A DNA stretch of 56,561 nucleotides from contig JAQUMN010000021.1 in the NCBI GenBank assembly GCA_028718125.1, forward strand, positions 1 to 56,561, given 5' to 3'. The stretch's first letter is position 1; every line of letters starts with the position of its first letter. Below are positions 33,110 through 41,778 of the stretch, piece by piece. Source of the DNA: Kiritimatiellia bacterium (lineage in GTDB: Bacteria; Verrucomicrobiota; Kiritimatiellia; JAAZAB01). Made by a program: the position numbers and the translations under genes. A model generated the notes under the pieces. It saw nothing but the letters and a program-made list of their open reading frames with translations. It was not told the DNA's origin and did no database searches.

Positions 33110-34204
33110 TTAGACGACCAAATCCACGCCGAACATTTTGCCTTGCGGCGCAATGGCGGCAACGCCCTTGCAGGCTGCTTCCACCGGGCAGGCTATAATC
33201 GCGTAGTCGTATGTAACCTTGACGCGGGCCGCCAGCCACCGATACGTCGGCTGGCCTTGAAAGCTACCCCGATCAACGGCATTGCGCAAACCCATCGGGA
33301 AGGGGCTATTGCTGAATTCCATGCCGCGGGTCAGCGACTTGCCGTTCCAGGGCGCGGCTTTGCGCTCGCGGTTTTGTTCCCAGATTCCGAGCCAGGGAAA
33401 ATCCGCGCGGCGCCAGACATAGGCCACCATCAATCCAAGCCTCGGATTCAAAGCGCTGAACCAGCCATGTTCCTGTTTGGGGTTCATCAGGTTTGCCGAA
33501 AAATCGCTATACGGCGCCTGGCCAACAAATCGCAAATCAACATTTCCCTTCACGCCCGGGCCGCAAGGCCAGGAAAAGGATGTGTCCGGTTTCATGCGTT
33601 GCCGCCGGCCAAACTGACCGGGAAAAGTGTGTCCCTTCGTGGCCGACGCATCGAAGATTGTCAGTCCCGGTTCCACGAACGGAGGGCCGAAAGTCACATG
33701 CTGACACATCGTAAAAGGAACATCGCGCCGCGCCAGATTCTCAACTACCTCGTGAATGCGCACGATGGCCGAACCTGCCTCGAGCGTCACGGTTCGCACC
33801 ATGCGCATCTGCGCGATCGGCAGGCTGCAGCCATACTGAAAGACCAGACGTCGTGCCGCAACCTTGCGCTTCAGGACACGCCAGCGGGTCACCGGCGCCT
33901 CGCCGTGGCATCCCAGCCCGTACCTGGCTTCATCGGGCGAAGGATCGCCAAACGCGCCCAGGCACAGGTTGTGCCCCGCAATGCAGGCCAACAACTTGCC
34001 TCCATATCGCCGGGCATCCTCCGGCCGATAGGCACCCGGTTCGATGGACTTCCAGATCGGTATCCAGTATGGATTGACCGATGGACGCCCCTTAACCCGC
34101 AGTCCGGCGATATGCCCACCGCCGGCCATAAGGAACAGCGCCAGCTTATCATTGCTCAATTCCCATCCCTGCCGACCGTACCGGCACGCCGCGATAATCT
34201 GCAT
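33110..34204 (-). CDS. Galactose-mutarotase-like protein, unknown substrate
   Basis: A 364-residue cytoplasmic protein (no signal peptide) with a very good AGGAGGT Shine-Dalgarno. Beta-rich, with aldose-epimerase-like features. An N-terminal element GWELSNDKLALFLMAGGGHI presents the ligand in a LxPxxGG-like turn, and ENLARRDVPFTMCQHVTFGPPF is a His-bearing strand pair. The late YVWRRADFPWLGIWEQN segment resembles sugar-binding loops of DUF4432-type proteins. The catalytic His/Glu pair of true mutarotases is not certain. It is the last of three co-directional genes with a CBM9-like protein and a mannitol-dehydrogenase-like enzyme, so a role in sugar handling is inferred. Confidence 0.6.
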   Translation of the reverse strand: MQIIAACRYGRQGWELSNDKLALFLMAGGGHIAGLRVKGRPSVNPYWIPIWKSIEPGAYRPEDARRYGGKLLACIAGHNLCLGAFGDPSPDEARYGLGCHGEAPVTRWRVLKRKVAARRLVFQYGCSLPIAQMRMVRTVTLEAGSAIVRIHEVVENLARRDVPFTMCQHVTFGPPFVEPGLTIFDASATKGHTFPGQFGRRQRMKPDTSFSWPCGPGVKGNVDLRFVGQAPYSDFSANLMNPKQEHGWFSALNPRLGLMVAYVWRRADFPWLGIWEQNRERKAAPWNGKSLTRGMEFSNSPFPMGLRNAVDRGSFQGQPTYRWLAARVKVTYDYAIIACPVEAACKGVAAIAPQGKMFGVDLVV

Positions 34205-34242
34205 GGGCCACCTCCTGTTTTGGATAGAACCCTAATTAAAAT

Positions 34243-34321
34243 AATATTAACCACGGATGACACGGATAGCACCAATGTAATATTTAATCCGCGCCCATCC
34301 GCGCTATCTGCGGTCAATATT
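34243..34321. repeat. Palindromic element AATATTAACCACGGAT ... CTGCGGTCAATATT
   Basis: A 79-bp element with ends AATATTAACC and GGTCAATATT as inverted copies and internal CACGGATAGC/GCTATCTGCG pairing. It fills the gap between the CBM9-like and mutarotase-like genes. It has the same architecture as 30015-30112. Confidence 0.65.
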
Positions 34322-34327
34322 GCATCG

Positions 34328-35008
34328 CTATTTTCCCAGAAAGCTGATCGGGGCGAAGTATTGCGGCAAATGAAAACTGAACTCCGGCCCCAGCGGCGCC
34401 CAGGAGACCCAATGCGGGTGGGACGTTTCATCGCCGCATTTATAAAAATTGGCGCGCCAAACCTGACCGGCAACCGGCCCCAGCGGGCCAAGATAACGTT
34501 CGAAGATCGTAAAAGGAATGAAATATTCGATCCGCCATTCCGTATCTACCCCGATTTCCGGGTCCACGACCGGCGGCAGTGAATGGTAAATAACAACCTG
34601 GCGACCAAGTTCCCACGGGACATTGTGGCGTTTATATGCGGTACGCGCGCCCGGCTGACCCGGAAGCTGTTCCTGGAAGAACAGGAGCAGCGTGCCGCCG
34701 CCATTGATTTCAAAATTAAAATAACCACGGCCGGGTCTGGGCTCGACGAAAAATTCCACGCAACTGTCCTTGTAGACACTGCCTTGATAGCTGGTTCGCA
34801 CGCACCGGACAAATTTGTCAAAAACCCGAAAAAAAACAAACATTCCCTCGTCTTGATAAACCACCTTGACTTCCACGCGCGGATGACGAGACTTGCTCTG
34901 GCTCAGAAAATTGGTGAGCGATATTACATTAGCCGAATGCCAGGGAGCCTCATCCCACAGCCCTTTCAGGCTTGGACGCTGGTCGGCTCTGGTAATGACG
35001 TATTCCAC
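34328..35008 (-). CDS. CBM9-like carbohydrate-binding protein
   Basis: 226 residues from a GTG at 35008, which has AGGAGG five bases upstream; longer in-frame starts lack such a site. The order of features matches carbohydrate-binding family 9/DOMON-like beta sandwiches. These are LKGLWDEAPWHSA near the N-terminus, VKVVYQDEGMFVFFRV, KDSCVEFFVEP, YFNFEING and the C-terminal RANFYKCGDE. No signal peptide is present in this reading, so it would be cytoplasmic. It lies between the mannitol-dehydrogenase-like and mutarotase-like genes. Function beyond sugar binding is not known. Confidence 0.7.
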   Translation of the reverse strand: MEYVITRADQRPSLKGLWDEAPWHSANVISLTNFLSQSKSRHPRVEVKVVYQDEGMFVFFRVFDKFVRCVRTSYQGSVYKDSCVEFFVEPRPGRGYFNFEINGGGTLLLFFQEQLPGQPGARTAYKRHNVPWELGRQVVIYHSLPPVVDPEIGVDTEWRIEYFIPFTIFERYLGPLGPVAGQVWRANFYKCGDETSHPHWVSWAPLGPEFSFHLPQYFAPISFLGK

Positions 35009-35013
35009 GGGAA

Positions 35014-35019
35014 CCTCCT
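35014..35019 (-). promoter_or_regulatory. Shine-Dalgarno AGGAGG fixing a GTG start
   Basis: AGGAGG on the minus strand, five bases before the GTG at 35008. It decides the start of the CBM9-like gene, which would otherwise be called about 18 codons longer. Confidence 0.7.
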
Positions 35020-35066
35020 GGTTTTCAAAGCCGCATGACGAATTGACAAATGCCTCCATTGCCAAG

Positions 35067-36290
35067 TCATAACCGACTGTTTAAGATCAGATCTTTAATG
35101 GTCTGCTTTTCGCGCGCTACACCGTCAATTCCAGCCCAGACCGTCTCCAGCAGTTGTTCCTCGTTTTGCTCGGGTTCGCTCTCGTTCAGCATGGCCAGCG
35201 CCGCCTTGGCGCCCAGGGCATAATAACGGGGTGTAATCCCCTGCCCCAGCACTAGGCGCATGGTCCCCACCAGGCGGTCATCCCAGCCCAGTTTGCGGCG
35301 CGGATCACGAACAACACGTTCCACAAGGTCACGCAAGTGTGGATTCATCATCCGGCATAAAAGATCCTCGGCATATTCACGGTATCCCTCTTCGGTGAAA
35401 AGCGTATCGAGCCCGTGGTATTTCCGGATCAACGCCGCGCCGGATTCCTGCAGGAAGGCGGCGCGGGCCAGGTCGAGGATCCGCGAATCCCGGCGAACAT
35501 CGGCGATGGTGTTGTATCCCTGCCGGCGCGCGAGATAGCCGATCAGCGCGTGCGTCGCATTGTGGCCATAAAGCTTGGCTTCTTCAAACGGAAGGAGGTC
35601 GTCTTTTTCAATAAAAATCGGAATCCCGCGCCGGAAGTCACCCCAGGCTATTCGCGTAATAAGAATATGGTTAAAAGCTTCAACAAGCACACAGCGACCC
35701 GCCTCTCCGGCCAGGCGAGCCAGACCCTGTTCCGCGATTTGCGCCTCGTCGCTCACGATTCCGCTCATTTTGCCGATAACGGTGTTAAGGCATTGCACGG
35801 ATGCGCGCAGCTCCGTCGCCGGGACAGCCATGTTCCGGATCAAATGCTCTTCCAGAATCTCAGCCGCATGGTTGTGATTTTCGGCAGCATAGATGATACT
35901 ACGGCGCGCATCGCCCCGCGAGTTGCGCCGGGACAGCCCATCCGCGAGCACACTGACCGCGGAGGTCGCTCCGCCCGCCTCATAAAACCGGACACTGGGC
36001 AGTGCCGTCGTGATCTCATCGGCATCGGCAACGGCGGCCACAAGCTCCTCACGGTCGGCCGGGTCGCCCGGATTCAGGATCGTGACCCGGTCAATGTCTT
36101 TTTTTTCAATCCCCTGCGCGGCGGCAATATTCACTCGGCAGCGTCCGCCAGCTTTACGAACGGCGTCCACCACCTCCGGCAGAACTTCGGCCACCACTAA
36201 CCGGTCAAACTGGCCCGACGCATTCGCCTCGTATAAAAAGAGTCCCGCCTGGATAGCGCCAAACCCAAATCCTACAAATGTTTTTTTCAT
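35067..36290 (-). CDS. Mannitol-1-phosphate 5-dehydrogenase-like NAD enzyme
   Basis: A 407-residue cytoplasmic long-chain polyol dehydrogenase. The N-terminal nucleotide loop is GFGFGAIQAG (7-16). The family signature around the catalytic Lys is EAKLYGHNATHALIGYLA, where related enzymes have K-x5-N-x2-H. ATG 36290 is chosen over one seven codons upstream; the Shine-Dalgarno is weak. The MtlD assignment is by family features only, and the real substrate (a polyol phosphate or uronate-like sugar) is unknown. It is first of a three-gene sugar cluster and divergent from ispH. Confidence 0.72.
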   Translation of the reverse strand: MKKTFVGFGFGAIQAGLFLYEANASGQFDRLVVAEVLPEVVDAVRKAGGRCRVNIAAAQGIEKKDIDRVTILNPGDPADREELVAAVADADEITTALPSVRFYEAGGATSAVSVLADGLSRRNSRGDARRSIIYAAENHNHAAEILEEHLIRNMAVPATELRASVQCLNTVIGKMSGIVSDEAQIAEQGLARLAGEAGRCVLVEAFNHILITRIAWGDFRRGIPIFIEKDDLLPFEEAKLYGHNATHALIGYLARRQGYNTIADVRRDSRILDLARAAFLQESGAALIRKYHGLDTLFTEEGYREYAEDLLCRMMNPHLRDLVERVVRDPRRKLGWDDRLVGTMRLVLGQGITPRYYALGAKAALAMLNESEPEQNEEQLLETVWAGIDGVAREKQTIKDLILNSRL

Positions 36291-36364
36291 GTGACGAAAT
36301 GACCATGACAACCCGGCCCAGTTTCTGATATAAACGGGTGCAGGCTATCATATTGAGGGCTATT

Positions 36365-37231
36365 ATGCAAATTCATCTGGCCAAGTCGGCGGGTTTTTGT
36401 TTTGGCGTGCGCCGCGCAATCAAGATTGCGCGCGGCCTGGCCGCCGCGCGCAAAACCGTCTGCATGCTCGGCGATCTTGTACACAACGAAACGGTGATCC
36501 AGGAACTGGAAGCGGCCGGCATCCGGAAAATCAAGCGGCTGGGCGCACACTGTAACGGGCGGTTACTCATCCGCGCACACGGCGCTTCCCGCCGGACCCT
36601 GACCCTGGCCCGCCGCCACGGATATACTGTCGTGGACGCCACTTGCCCGATGGTTCGCGAAATCCACCGGATCGTCCGATCCATGGACCGGCAGGGGCGC
36701 CGCGTGATCGTTATCGGTGATCGCCGCCATGACGAGGTGCTGGGCATTATCGGCCAGATTGCCACCCGGGCCGTGATCATCGACCATGCGGAGCATATTC
36801 CCTGGCAGGCTCTGCGGCGCGTGCGCAAGGCGGCCATCGTGGTTCAATCCACCCAGAACCTTGACCGGGTGCTGCCTATCGTGGAACGCCTGCAGAAACG
36901 AATTCGCGATTTGCGCTTTTTCAATACGATTTGCCAGCCAACGCGCATGAAACAGGAGGAAATCAAGATCCTCCCCCTGCAAAACGACGCTATGCTGATT
37001 ATCGGGTCGCGCACAAGCGCCAACACCAAACGGCTCTATGAAATATCAAAGGCTTTGAACCCGCGCACACATTGGATTCAATCTCCGGAGGAACTCAAGC
37101 CGCGCTGGTTCGGCGGCATGCGCGCGCTGGGCATTACAGCGGGCGCCTCGACGCCGGAGACGACCACCCGGGCCGTGATCGCGCGTGTTCGGGCGCTGAC
37201 AAAGCAAATCAGAATAAATAATTCAAAATAA
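36365..37231 (+). CDS. ispH: 4-hydroxy-3-methylbut-2-enyl diphosphate reductase
   Basis: Last enzyme of the MEP isoprenoid pathway, making IPP and DMAPP with a [4Fe-4S] cluster; 288 residues. Cluster Cys are C12 (GFCFGV), C94 (DATCPMV) and C190 (NTICQPT). Substrate residues H40, H72, H122 and E124 line up with E. coli H41, H74, H124 and E126. ATG 36365 gives the canonical short N-terminus. It stands alone, divergent from the mannitol-dehydrogenase-like gene. Confidence 0.95.
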   Translation: MQIHLAKSAGFCFGVRRAIKIARGLAAARKTVCMLGDLVHNETVIQELEAAGIRKIKRLGAHCNGRLLIRAHGASRRTLTLARRHGYTVVDATCPMVREIHRIVRSMDRQGRRVIVIGDRRHDEVLGIIGQIATRAVIIDHAEHIPWQALRRVRKAAIVVQSTQNLDRVLPIVERLQKRIRDLRFFNTICQPTRMKQEEIKILPLQNDAMLIIGSRTSANTKRLYEISKALNPRTHWIQSPEELKPRWFGGMRALGITAGASTPETTTRAVIARVRALTKQIRINNSK

Positions 37232-37297
37232 AAGCAAAATGTTTCTTAATTTATCCTGTTTGGCTGCATTTTACCTGGAATTTGGAATTTCCCCCAT

Positions 37298-38113
37298 TCA
37301 CAGCACGTCGGCAAACTGTGGTTTGAGCTTCCTAAAGAGACAATAGCCCGCCAGCCACACGAAGAGCGTAAAGCACCAGAAATAGAGCATGAGGCGCCAA
37401 TCCGACCAGAACGGAATTTGCTCAATCAGGCTATGGCGATAGCCCTGGACGACATACACAAACGGATTCAATTTCAGCAGGACGGCCAGCGCCCGGAACC
37501 GGTCCGGGATCATATCGAACTCCCAGAACACGGGTGACACCCACAGGCCCAGTTGCATCAGCACCTGGACCCCGTAGGATACATCGCGGCTGAAGACGTT
37601 GAGCGAAGCCGTGACCCAGCTCAAGCCCTGCACGAGCAGGATCAGCGCTGCAATGTAATACAACGTTTGCAGCCAGAACCACGACACGCTTATGCCCTGG
37701 TATAACAGGACGACAATTACGATCGCCAGGAATAAAAAATGCACAAAGGCGGCAGTAAATATTTTGACCAGCGGTAGGATTTCAATCTGAAATCTGACTT
37801 TCTTGACCAGGAAGGCGTATTCCCGGAAGACCTGCGTGGCCGTGCCCAGCGACTCGGCAAAAAAGTTATAGGCGGCGATGCTCACCAGGAACCAGGCGAT
37901 AAACGGCACCCCGTGAATGGGTCTGGCCCCGGCCATGGCAAACACAAGCCACATAATCAGGGCCATGACCAGCGGCTGAATGAATGACCAGAGCAAGCCG
38001 AAAGTCGCGCCGACATAGCGGTTGCGCAGGTCCTGCCAGGTAAGCGCGAAAACAATCCGGAATTTCTGCGTGAGCGCGGGCAAGTCCTGCTGAATCTCGG
38101 GGGAGGCATTCAT
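37298..38113 (-). CDS. Polysaccharide ABC-transporter permease (Wzm/ABC-2 type)
   Basis: Six-helix inner-membrane permease of 271 residues. Early RYVGATFGLLWSFIQPL and late LNPFVYVVQGYRHSLI are hallmarks of ABC-2 polysaccharide/O-antigen exporters. The ATG overlaps the stop of the upstream epimerase gene (ATGA), so the two are translationally coupled. The partner ATPase (Wzt-like) is not adjacent in this window. The cargo is unknown. Confidence 0.88.
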   Translation of the reverse strand: MNASPEIQQDLPALTQKFRIVFALTWQDLRNRYVGATFGLLWSFIQPLVMALIMWLVFAMAGARPIHGVPFIAWFLVSIAAYNFFAESLGTATQVFREYAFLVKKVRFQIEILPLVKIFTAAFVHFLFLAIVIVVLLYQGISVSWFWLQTLYYIAALILLVQGLSWVTASLNVFSRDVSYGVQVLMQLGLWVSPVFWEFDMIPDRFRALAVLLKLNPFVYVVQGYRHSLIEQIPFWSDWRLMLYFWCFTLFVWLAGYCLFRKLKPQFADVL

Positions 38114-39072
38114 GTCAATCCATGATACTTCCGGAACCATGCCACAAATTTAGGAATGCCATCGGCCAGCGCGGTATGCGGATGGAATTTGAGCTTCTGT
38201 TGCGCCTTGGATATGTCGGCATACGTTTCCATGACATCTCCCGGCTGCATGGGCAAGAGTTCCATGACCGGCTTGATACCAAGCGCATCCGCCAGGATGT
38301 TGATCATATCCATCAGGTGTTCCGCGCGGTGATTACCCAGGTTGAAAATGTCGTAGCGCTCCAGGCCATCGGTGGCCAGGGCCGCGCAAATGCCGCTGAC
38401 GATATCGTCAATGTAGGTAAAATCGCGACGCTGATCACCCCGATTGAACACCTTGACGGGCTTGCCGTGCAAGATGGCTTCCGTAAACAGCCACATCGCC
38501 ATGTCGGGCCGGTACCAGGGCCCATATACCGTAAACAGCCTCAATCCGATCGTCTGAAATCCATACAAATGACTGTAGACGTGGGCCATAAGCTCGTTGC
38601 TTTTCTTGGTGGCCGCATACAGGCTGACGGGCGTATCCACGGCATCCGTCTCGCGGAACGGCAGGCGCCGGTTACCGCCATAGACACTGGAACTGGAAGC
38701 GTATACCAGCCGGGCAATTTTATGGTGTCGGCAGACTTCCAGCACGTTCAAAAACCCTTCGCTGTTACATTTGTGATAAACAAACGGATGCGTAATCGAA
38801 TAGCGCACGCCAGGCTGAGCCGCCAGATGGCACACGCGGTCAAAAGCATGTTGTCGGAACAGCGCCTGCAGCGCCGGATAATCGCAGAGATCACCGGCAT
38901 TGCCGGCGTAGCCCTTCTGTTTTTCCAGCAGCGCGTGCCGGTCACGCTTTAATTGCACCGTGTAGTAATCGTTGAAATTGTCCAGGCCGACAACGGTGTG
39001 CCCCGCTTTCAACAGCGCGGAAGCCACATGGAAGCCGATGAATCCGGCGGAACCTGTAACCAATATTTTCAT
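38110..39072 (-). CDS. UDP-glucuronate 4-epimerase-like nucleotide-sugar epimerase
   Basis: A 320-residue SDR epimerase. The N-terminal Rossmann motif is GSAGFIG (7-13), Ser127-129 lie in YASSSSVYG, and Y152/K156 form YAATK. The long N-terminal extension in the substrate loop (DNFNDYYTVQLKRDR) and AQPGVRYSI are characteristic of UDP-glucuronate epimerases making UDP-galacturonate. Its stop overlaps the permease start. Together they suggest galacturonate-containing surface polysaccharide export. UDP-glucose 4-epimerase is the alternative. Confidence 0.88.
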   Translation of the reverse strand: MKILVTGSAGFIGFHVASALLKAGHTVVGLDNFNDYYTVQLKRDRHALLEKQKGYAGNAGDLCDYPALQALFRQHAFDRVCHLAAQPGVRYSITHPFVYHKCNSEGFLNVLEVCRHHKIARLVYASSSSVYGGNRRLPFRETDAVDTPVSLYAATKKSNELMAHVYSHLYGFQTIGLRLFTVYGPWYRPDMAMWLFTEAILHGKPVKVFNRGDQRRDFTYIDDIVSGICAALATDGLERYDIFNLGNHRAEHLMDMINILADALGIKPVMELLPMQPGDVMETYADISKAQQKLKFHPHTALADGIPKFVAWFRKYHGLT

Positions 39073-39087
39073 TTGCTGGTCACTATA

Positions 39088-39828
39088 TCAGGCGGGGCGC
39101 CCTGTGACAAGCGCCGTTGCTTCCGCACGCCGCGCACTCCGTTTGGCGATCATTATCATGAGCATTGCCATCACCGGTATAAATCCGAGGAGATATCCAT
39201 GATGTATCGTTACCCCCTTGGGCAGCAGCAGATCCAGGCTCGCGTGTATCCCCAACAACCCGAACACTGCAAACATGATCGCTGCCACCCACTTGACGAT
39301 GTGGGTCGGAATGCGCTTGTTCAGGACAATACCGACCAGAATACCGATTGCGTCCGCAACGATCATTCCGCAGGTTGTGCCCATCCACACGGGTACAATC
39401 TGCTGGATCTTTGCGGCAAGCCCCGTTCCTCCGACCTTGGCCACCTGTTCAGCCGCCAGGGTCATCGTCATTAACTGCGTCTTGTCACCCATTTCCGCGA
39501 TGAAAAAGGCGATTGCCACAGTCATGAACGGGCTTATTGCGGCGCGCTGCATTGAGCCCGGGGTGGCGTCGTCGTGCAGGGTCCACAGGCCGAACAACAG
39601 GAACGACACCGCTGCCAGTAATTTCACCCATTCGATGGGCACTATGTTCGTAATGACGTTGCCGGTAACGACGGCCAGAAAGTGGTTAAACAGCGTGGCC
39701 ACGGCTACTGCCCAGAGCACGGTTTGCCATCGATAGCGCGTGGCAAAAGCCATGGCCAGGAGCTGGGTCTTATCGCCCATCTCGGCCAGGACTACGGCGA
39801 ACATGGAAATTCCGAATGCCGTCAGCAT
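39088..39828 (-). CDS. GDT1/TMEM165-family cation transporter (UPF0016)
   Basis: A 246-residue membrane protein with two homologous halves, each carrying the EMGDKTQ motif (16-22 and 112-118) that lines the cation path. Family members export Mn2+ or exchange Ca2+ or Mn2+ for H+. ATG 39828 is set by AAAGGAGC five bases upstream; the open frame extends 35 codons further without support. The leader was inspected for the Mn-sensing yybP-ykoY riboswitch that often controls such genes, but none was recognised. Confidence 0.92.
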   Translation of the reverse strand: MLTAFGISMFAVVLAEMGDKTQLLAMAFATRYRWQTVLWAVAVATLFNHFLAVVTGNVITNIVPIEWVKLLAAVSFLLFGLWTLHDDATPGSMQRAAISPFMTVAIAFFIAEMGDKTQLMTMTLAAEQVAKVGGTGLAAKIQQIVPVWMGTTCGMIVADAIGILVGIVLNKRIPTHIVKWVAAIMFAVFGLLGIHASLDLLLPKGVTIHHGYLLGFIPVMAMLMIMIAKRSARRAEATALVTGRPA

Positions 39829-40001
39829 GCCGGCTCCTTTCGATTTTGCACACCATTCGCGCACCACCGGGGAATAAACCGCGCCCCGGCCGGCGCAGGG
39901 GTGACATTTACCAGAAACAGTGCCGGCGTGCAAATTGAAAGCTACGTTTAATTGGTGACCGACGTTTGATCCAACACTTTTTACGGATATTTTTACAGAG
40001 G

Positions 40002-40030
40002 TTGCATCCGAACGCCGTGTTTAGTATGGT
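40002..40030 (+). promoter_or_regulatory. Promoter of the pyrE-pyrC-argG operon
   Basis: TTGCAT (40002-40007), 17-bp spacer, then TATGGT (40025-40030). The expected start is near 40037, leaving a leader of about 20 bases rich in A and C without a Shine-Dalgarno before the ATG at 40058. Confidence 0.45.
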
Positions 40031-40057
40031 ATACGGATACAAAACGAAACAACAACC

Positions 40058-40825
40058 ATGAACCCGGATGCTTCCATATCAATGCAGGCTATCAACCTGC
40101 GCAACTTGCTGAATACCGACGCATTCCGTTTCGTGGATGAGCGTACGCCCTGGTTTCCTTACACCTCCGGCCAGGTGGGCCCTTATTATGTCCAGAGCAT
40201 CGCGGTGGAAAAGGACGGGCTTGCCTACGCTACAGCCATCCAGTCGCTCGTCAGCCTGATTCAAGCGGAGGCCGGCCCATTCGACGCCATTTCCGGCGGC
40301 GAGACGCGCGACTGGGACTTCTCAAATCCGGTGGCTATTGCCTTGCGCAAGCCGCATCTCAAAATGTACAAGGACGGCAAAGTCCTGGGCGCCGAAATCG
40401 CGGGGAAAACTTTTTTCCACGTAGCCGACCTGAATAACGAGGGCTCGTCGGTGCGGGATTACTGGAAACCGATTATCGAGCAAGGCGGCGGCCGGCTGGC
40501 AGGGGTAGTCTCATTTGTGGACCGCATGGAAGACGGGTTCATGGTTCTGAAAAAACTGGGCATCCGGCTGTTCTGTGTCGTGCCGCTGGATGCACGCGCG
40601 TGGGGCGTCGCGCAGGAAAGCGGGCATGTTTCCGTTGCGCTTTATGCGCAGCTGGTCGCGCGCCAGGACAACCGGGATGCCTGGGCGGAGCGCACCCTGT
40701 TGAGTCATCCGGACTACTTCCGCCGATATTATCATGACCCCAAGACCAGGGCCAAAGCCGCCAAGATTATCAACACGTACCCCCGGATCAGCGCCGACCT
40801 TGAGCGCATCGTGAACACGCCATGA
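40058..40825 (+). CDS. pyrE: Orotate phosphoribosyltransferase
   Basis: Transfers PRPP ribose phosphate to orotate in pyrimidine synthesis; 255 residues, longer than the usual 200-220. The type I PRTase region contains ISGGETRDWDFS and the PRPP-loop-like VADLNNEGSSVRDYW. The acidic pair normally seen as DD reads DLNNEGSS here, so the loop is divergent. Its last codon overlaps the pyrC ATG (ATGA). It heads the operon and is followed by pyrC and argG. UMP synthase fusion is excluded by length. Confidence 0.82.
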   Translation: MNPDASISMQAINLRNLLNTDAFRFVDERTPWFPYTSGQVGPYYVQSIAVEKDGLAYATAIQSLVSLIQAEAGPFDAISGGETRDWDFSNPVAIALRKPHLKMYKDGKVLGAEIAGKTFFHVADLNNEGSSVRDYWKPIIEQGGGRLAGVVSFVDRMEDGFMVLKKLGIRLFCVVPLDARAWGVAQESGHVSVALYAQLVARQDNRDAWAERTLLSHPDYFRRYYHDPKTRAKAAKIINTYPRISADLERIVNTP

Positions 40826-41778
40826 GAATTGATCCCCATGTCCATTGCCGCGACGGCCGCCAGGCTTACAAGGAAACTATTACCCACGTCCTGAAGCTGT
40901 GTGATGAACAAGGGGTGGACATAATTTTCGATATGCCCAACACGGATCCGCCGCTCCTGACGGAACGCGACATGGAAGCGCGCCTGGCGCTTGTCCCGCG
41001 CGATGACCTTAAACGCTACCGCATTTACCTGGGCGCCACGACCGACGAGAGGCAATTACGCGAAGCCGCCAGCCTGGTCAATCAGTGCCAGCAGGTCATC
41101 GGCATCAAACTCTATGCCGGCCATTCGGTAGGCGCCCTTGCCGTGCCGGGCGAGGCGGAGCAGAGGAAAGTATACGCGCTCCTGACCGCCGCCAATTACC
41201 ACGGGGTGTTGGCGGTGCATGCCGAAAAAGAGGCACTTTTCAAGCGCAGTTTTGATTCCGCGCAGCCGGCCAGTCACTGCCTGGCGCGTCCGCCCCAGGC
41301 GGAAACAGCCTCGATCGCTGACCAGATCACGTTCGCCCGGGCGACTAATTTCCAGGGAACCTTGCACATCTGCCACATTTCCACCGCGGCGTCCTTGGAG
41401 CTTATCAAGGCGGCGCGGCAGGAATTGAATATCACCTGCGGGGTCACCCCCCACCATCTGCTGTGGTCAGCGGATCACATGAAAGGCCGCGAAGGCATGC
41501 TCTATAAGGTCAACCCGCCGTTGCGCCATGTGGCGGACACGATTGCCCTGCGCCAGGCACTCAAACAACGCGAAATTGACTGGATCGAAACCGACCATGC
41601 GCCCCACGCCATCAGCGAAAAACTGTACCCGCCTTATGAATCCGGCTATCCTTCGCTTTGCCTGTACCGGTCGCTGGTAGAGGAGGTTTTACCCTACTGG
41701 GGGGTGAGCGAAGCCGCGGTCAAGGACATTACCAGCATCGCCATTCAGCGTGTTTTTGGAGAAAGGAAATTCTTATGA
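40822..41778 (+). CDS. pyrC: Dihydroorotase
   Basis: Zinc amidohydrolase closing carbamoyl-aspartate to dihydroorotate; 318 residues. Metal ligands include H6 and H8 in DPHVHCRDG, a mid-chain IKLYAGHSVG segment where the carboxylated Lys is expected, CHIST, and the late ETDHAPH Asp. It is short, without the long N-terminal strands of class I enzymes. Both ends overlap neighbours by four bases (pyrE and argG), so all three are translationally coupled. Confidence 0.9.
   Translation: MRIDPHVHCRDGRQAYKETITHVLKLCDEQGVDIIFDMPNTDPPLLTERDMEARLALVPRDDLKRYRIYLGATTDERQLREAASLVNQCQQVIGIKLYAGHSVGALAVPGEAEQRKVYALLTAANYHGVLAVHAEKEALFKRSFDSAQPASHCLARPPQAETASIADQITFARATNFQGTLHICHISTAASLELIKAARQELNITCGVTPHHLLWSADHMKGREGMLYKVNPPLRHVADTIALRQALKQREIDWIETDHAPHAISEKLYPPYESGYPSLCLYRSLVEEVLPYWGVSEAAVKDITSIAIQRVFGERKFL

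Noticed and set aside
33143..34582. A 479-codon plus-strand frame across the mutarotase-like and CBM9-like genes
   Set aside because: It spans an intergenic palindrome and two genes that both have strong ribosome-binding sites on the other strand; its translation is Arg/Pro-rich and unlike any family.
39829..39960. Mn2+-sensing yybP-ykoY riboswitch upstream of the GDT1-like transporter
   Set aside because: No GGGGAGUAG-type element or matching paired core could be found; the region has only a GC-rich stem near CCCCGG. A covariance search would settle it.
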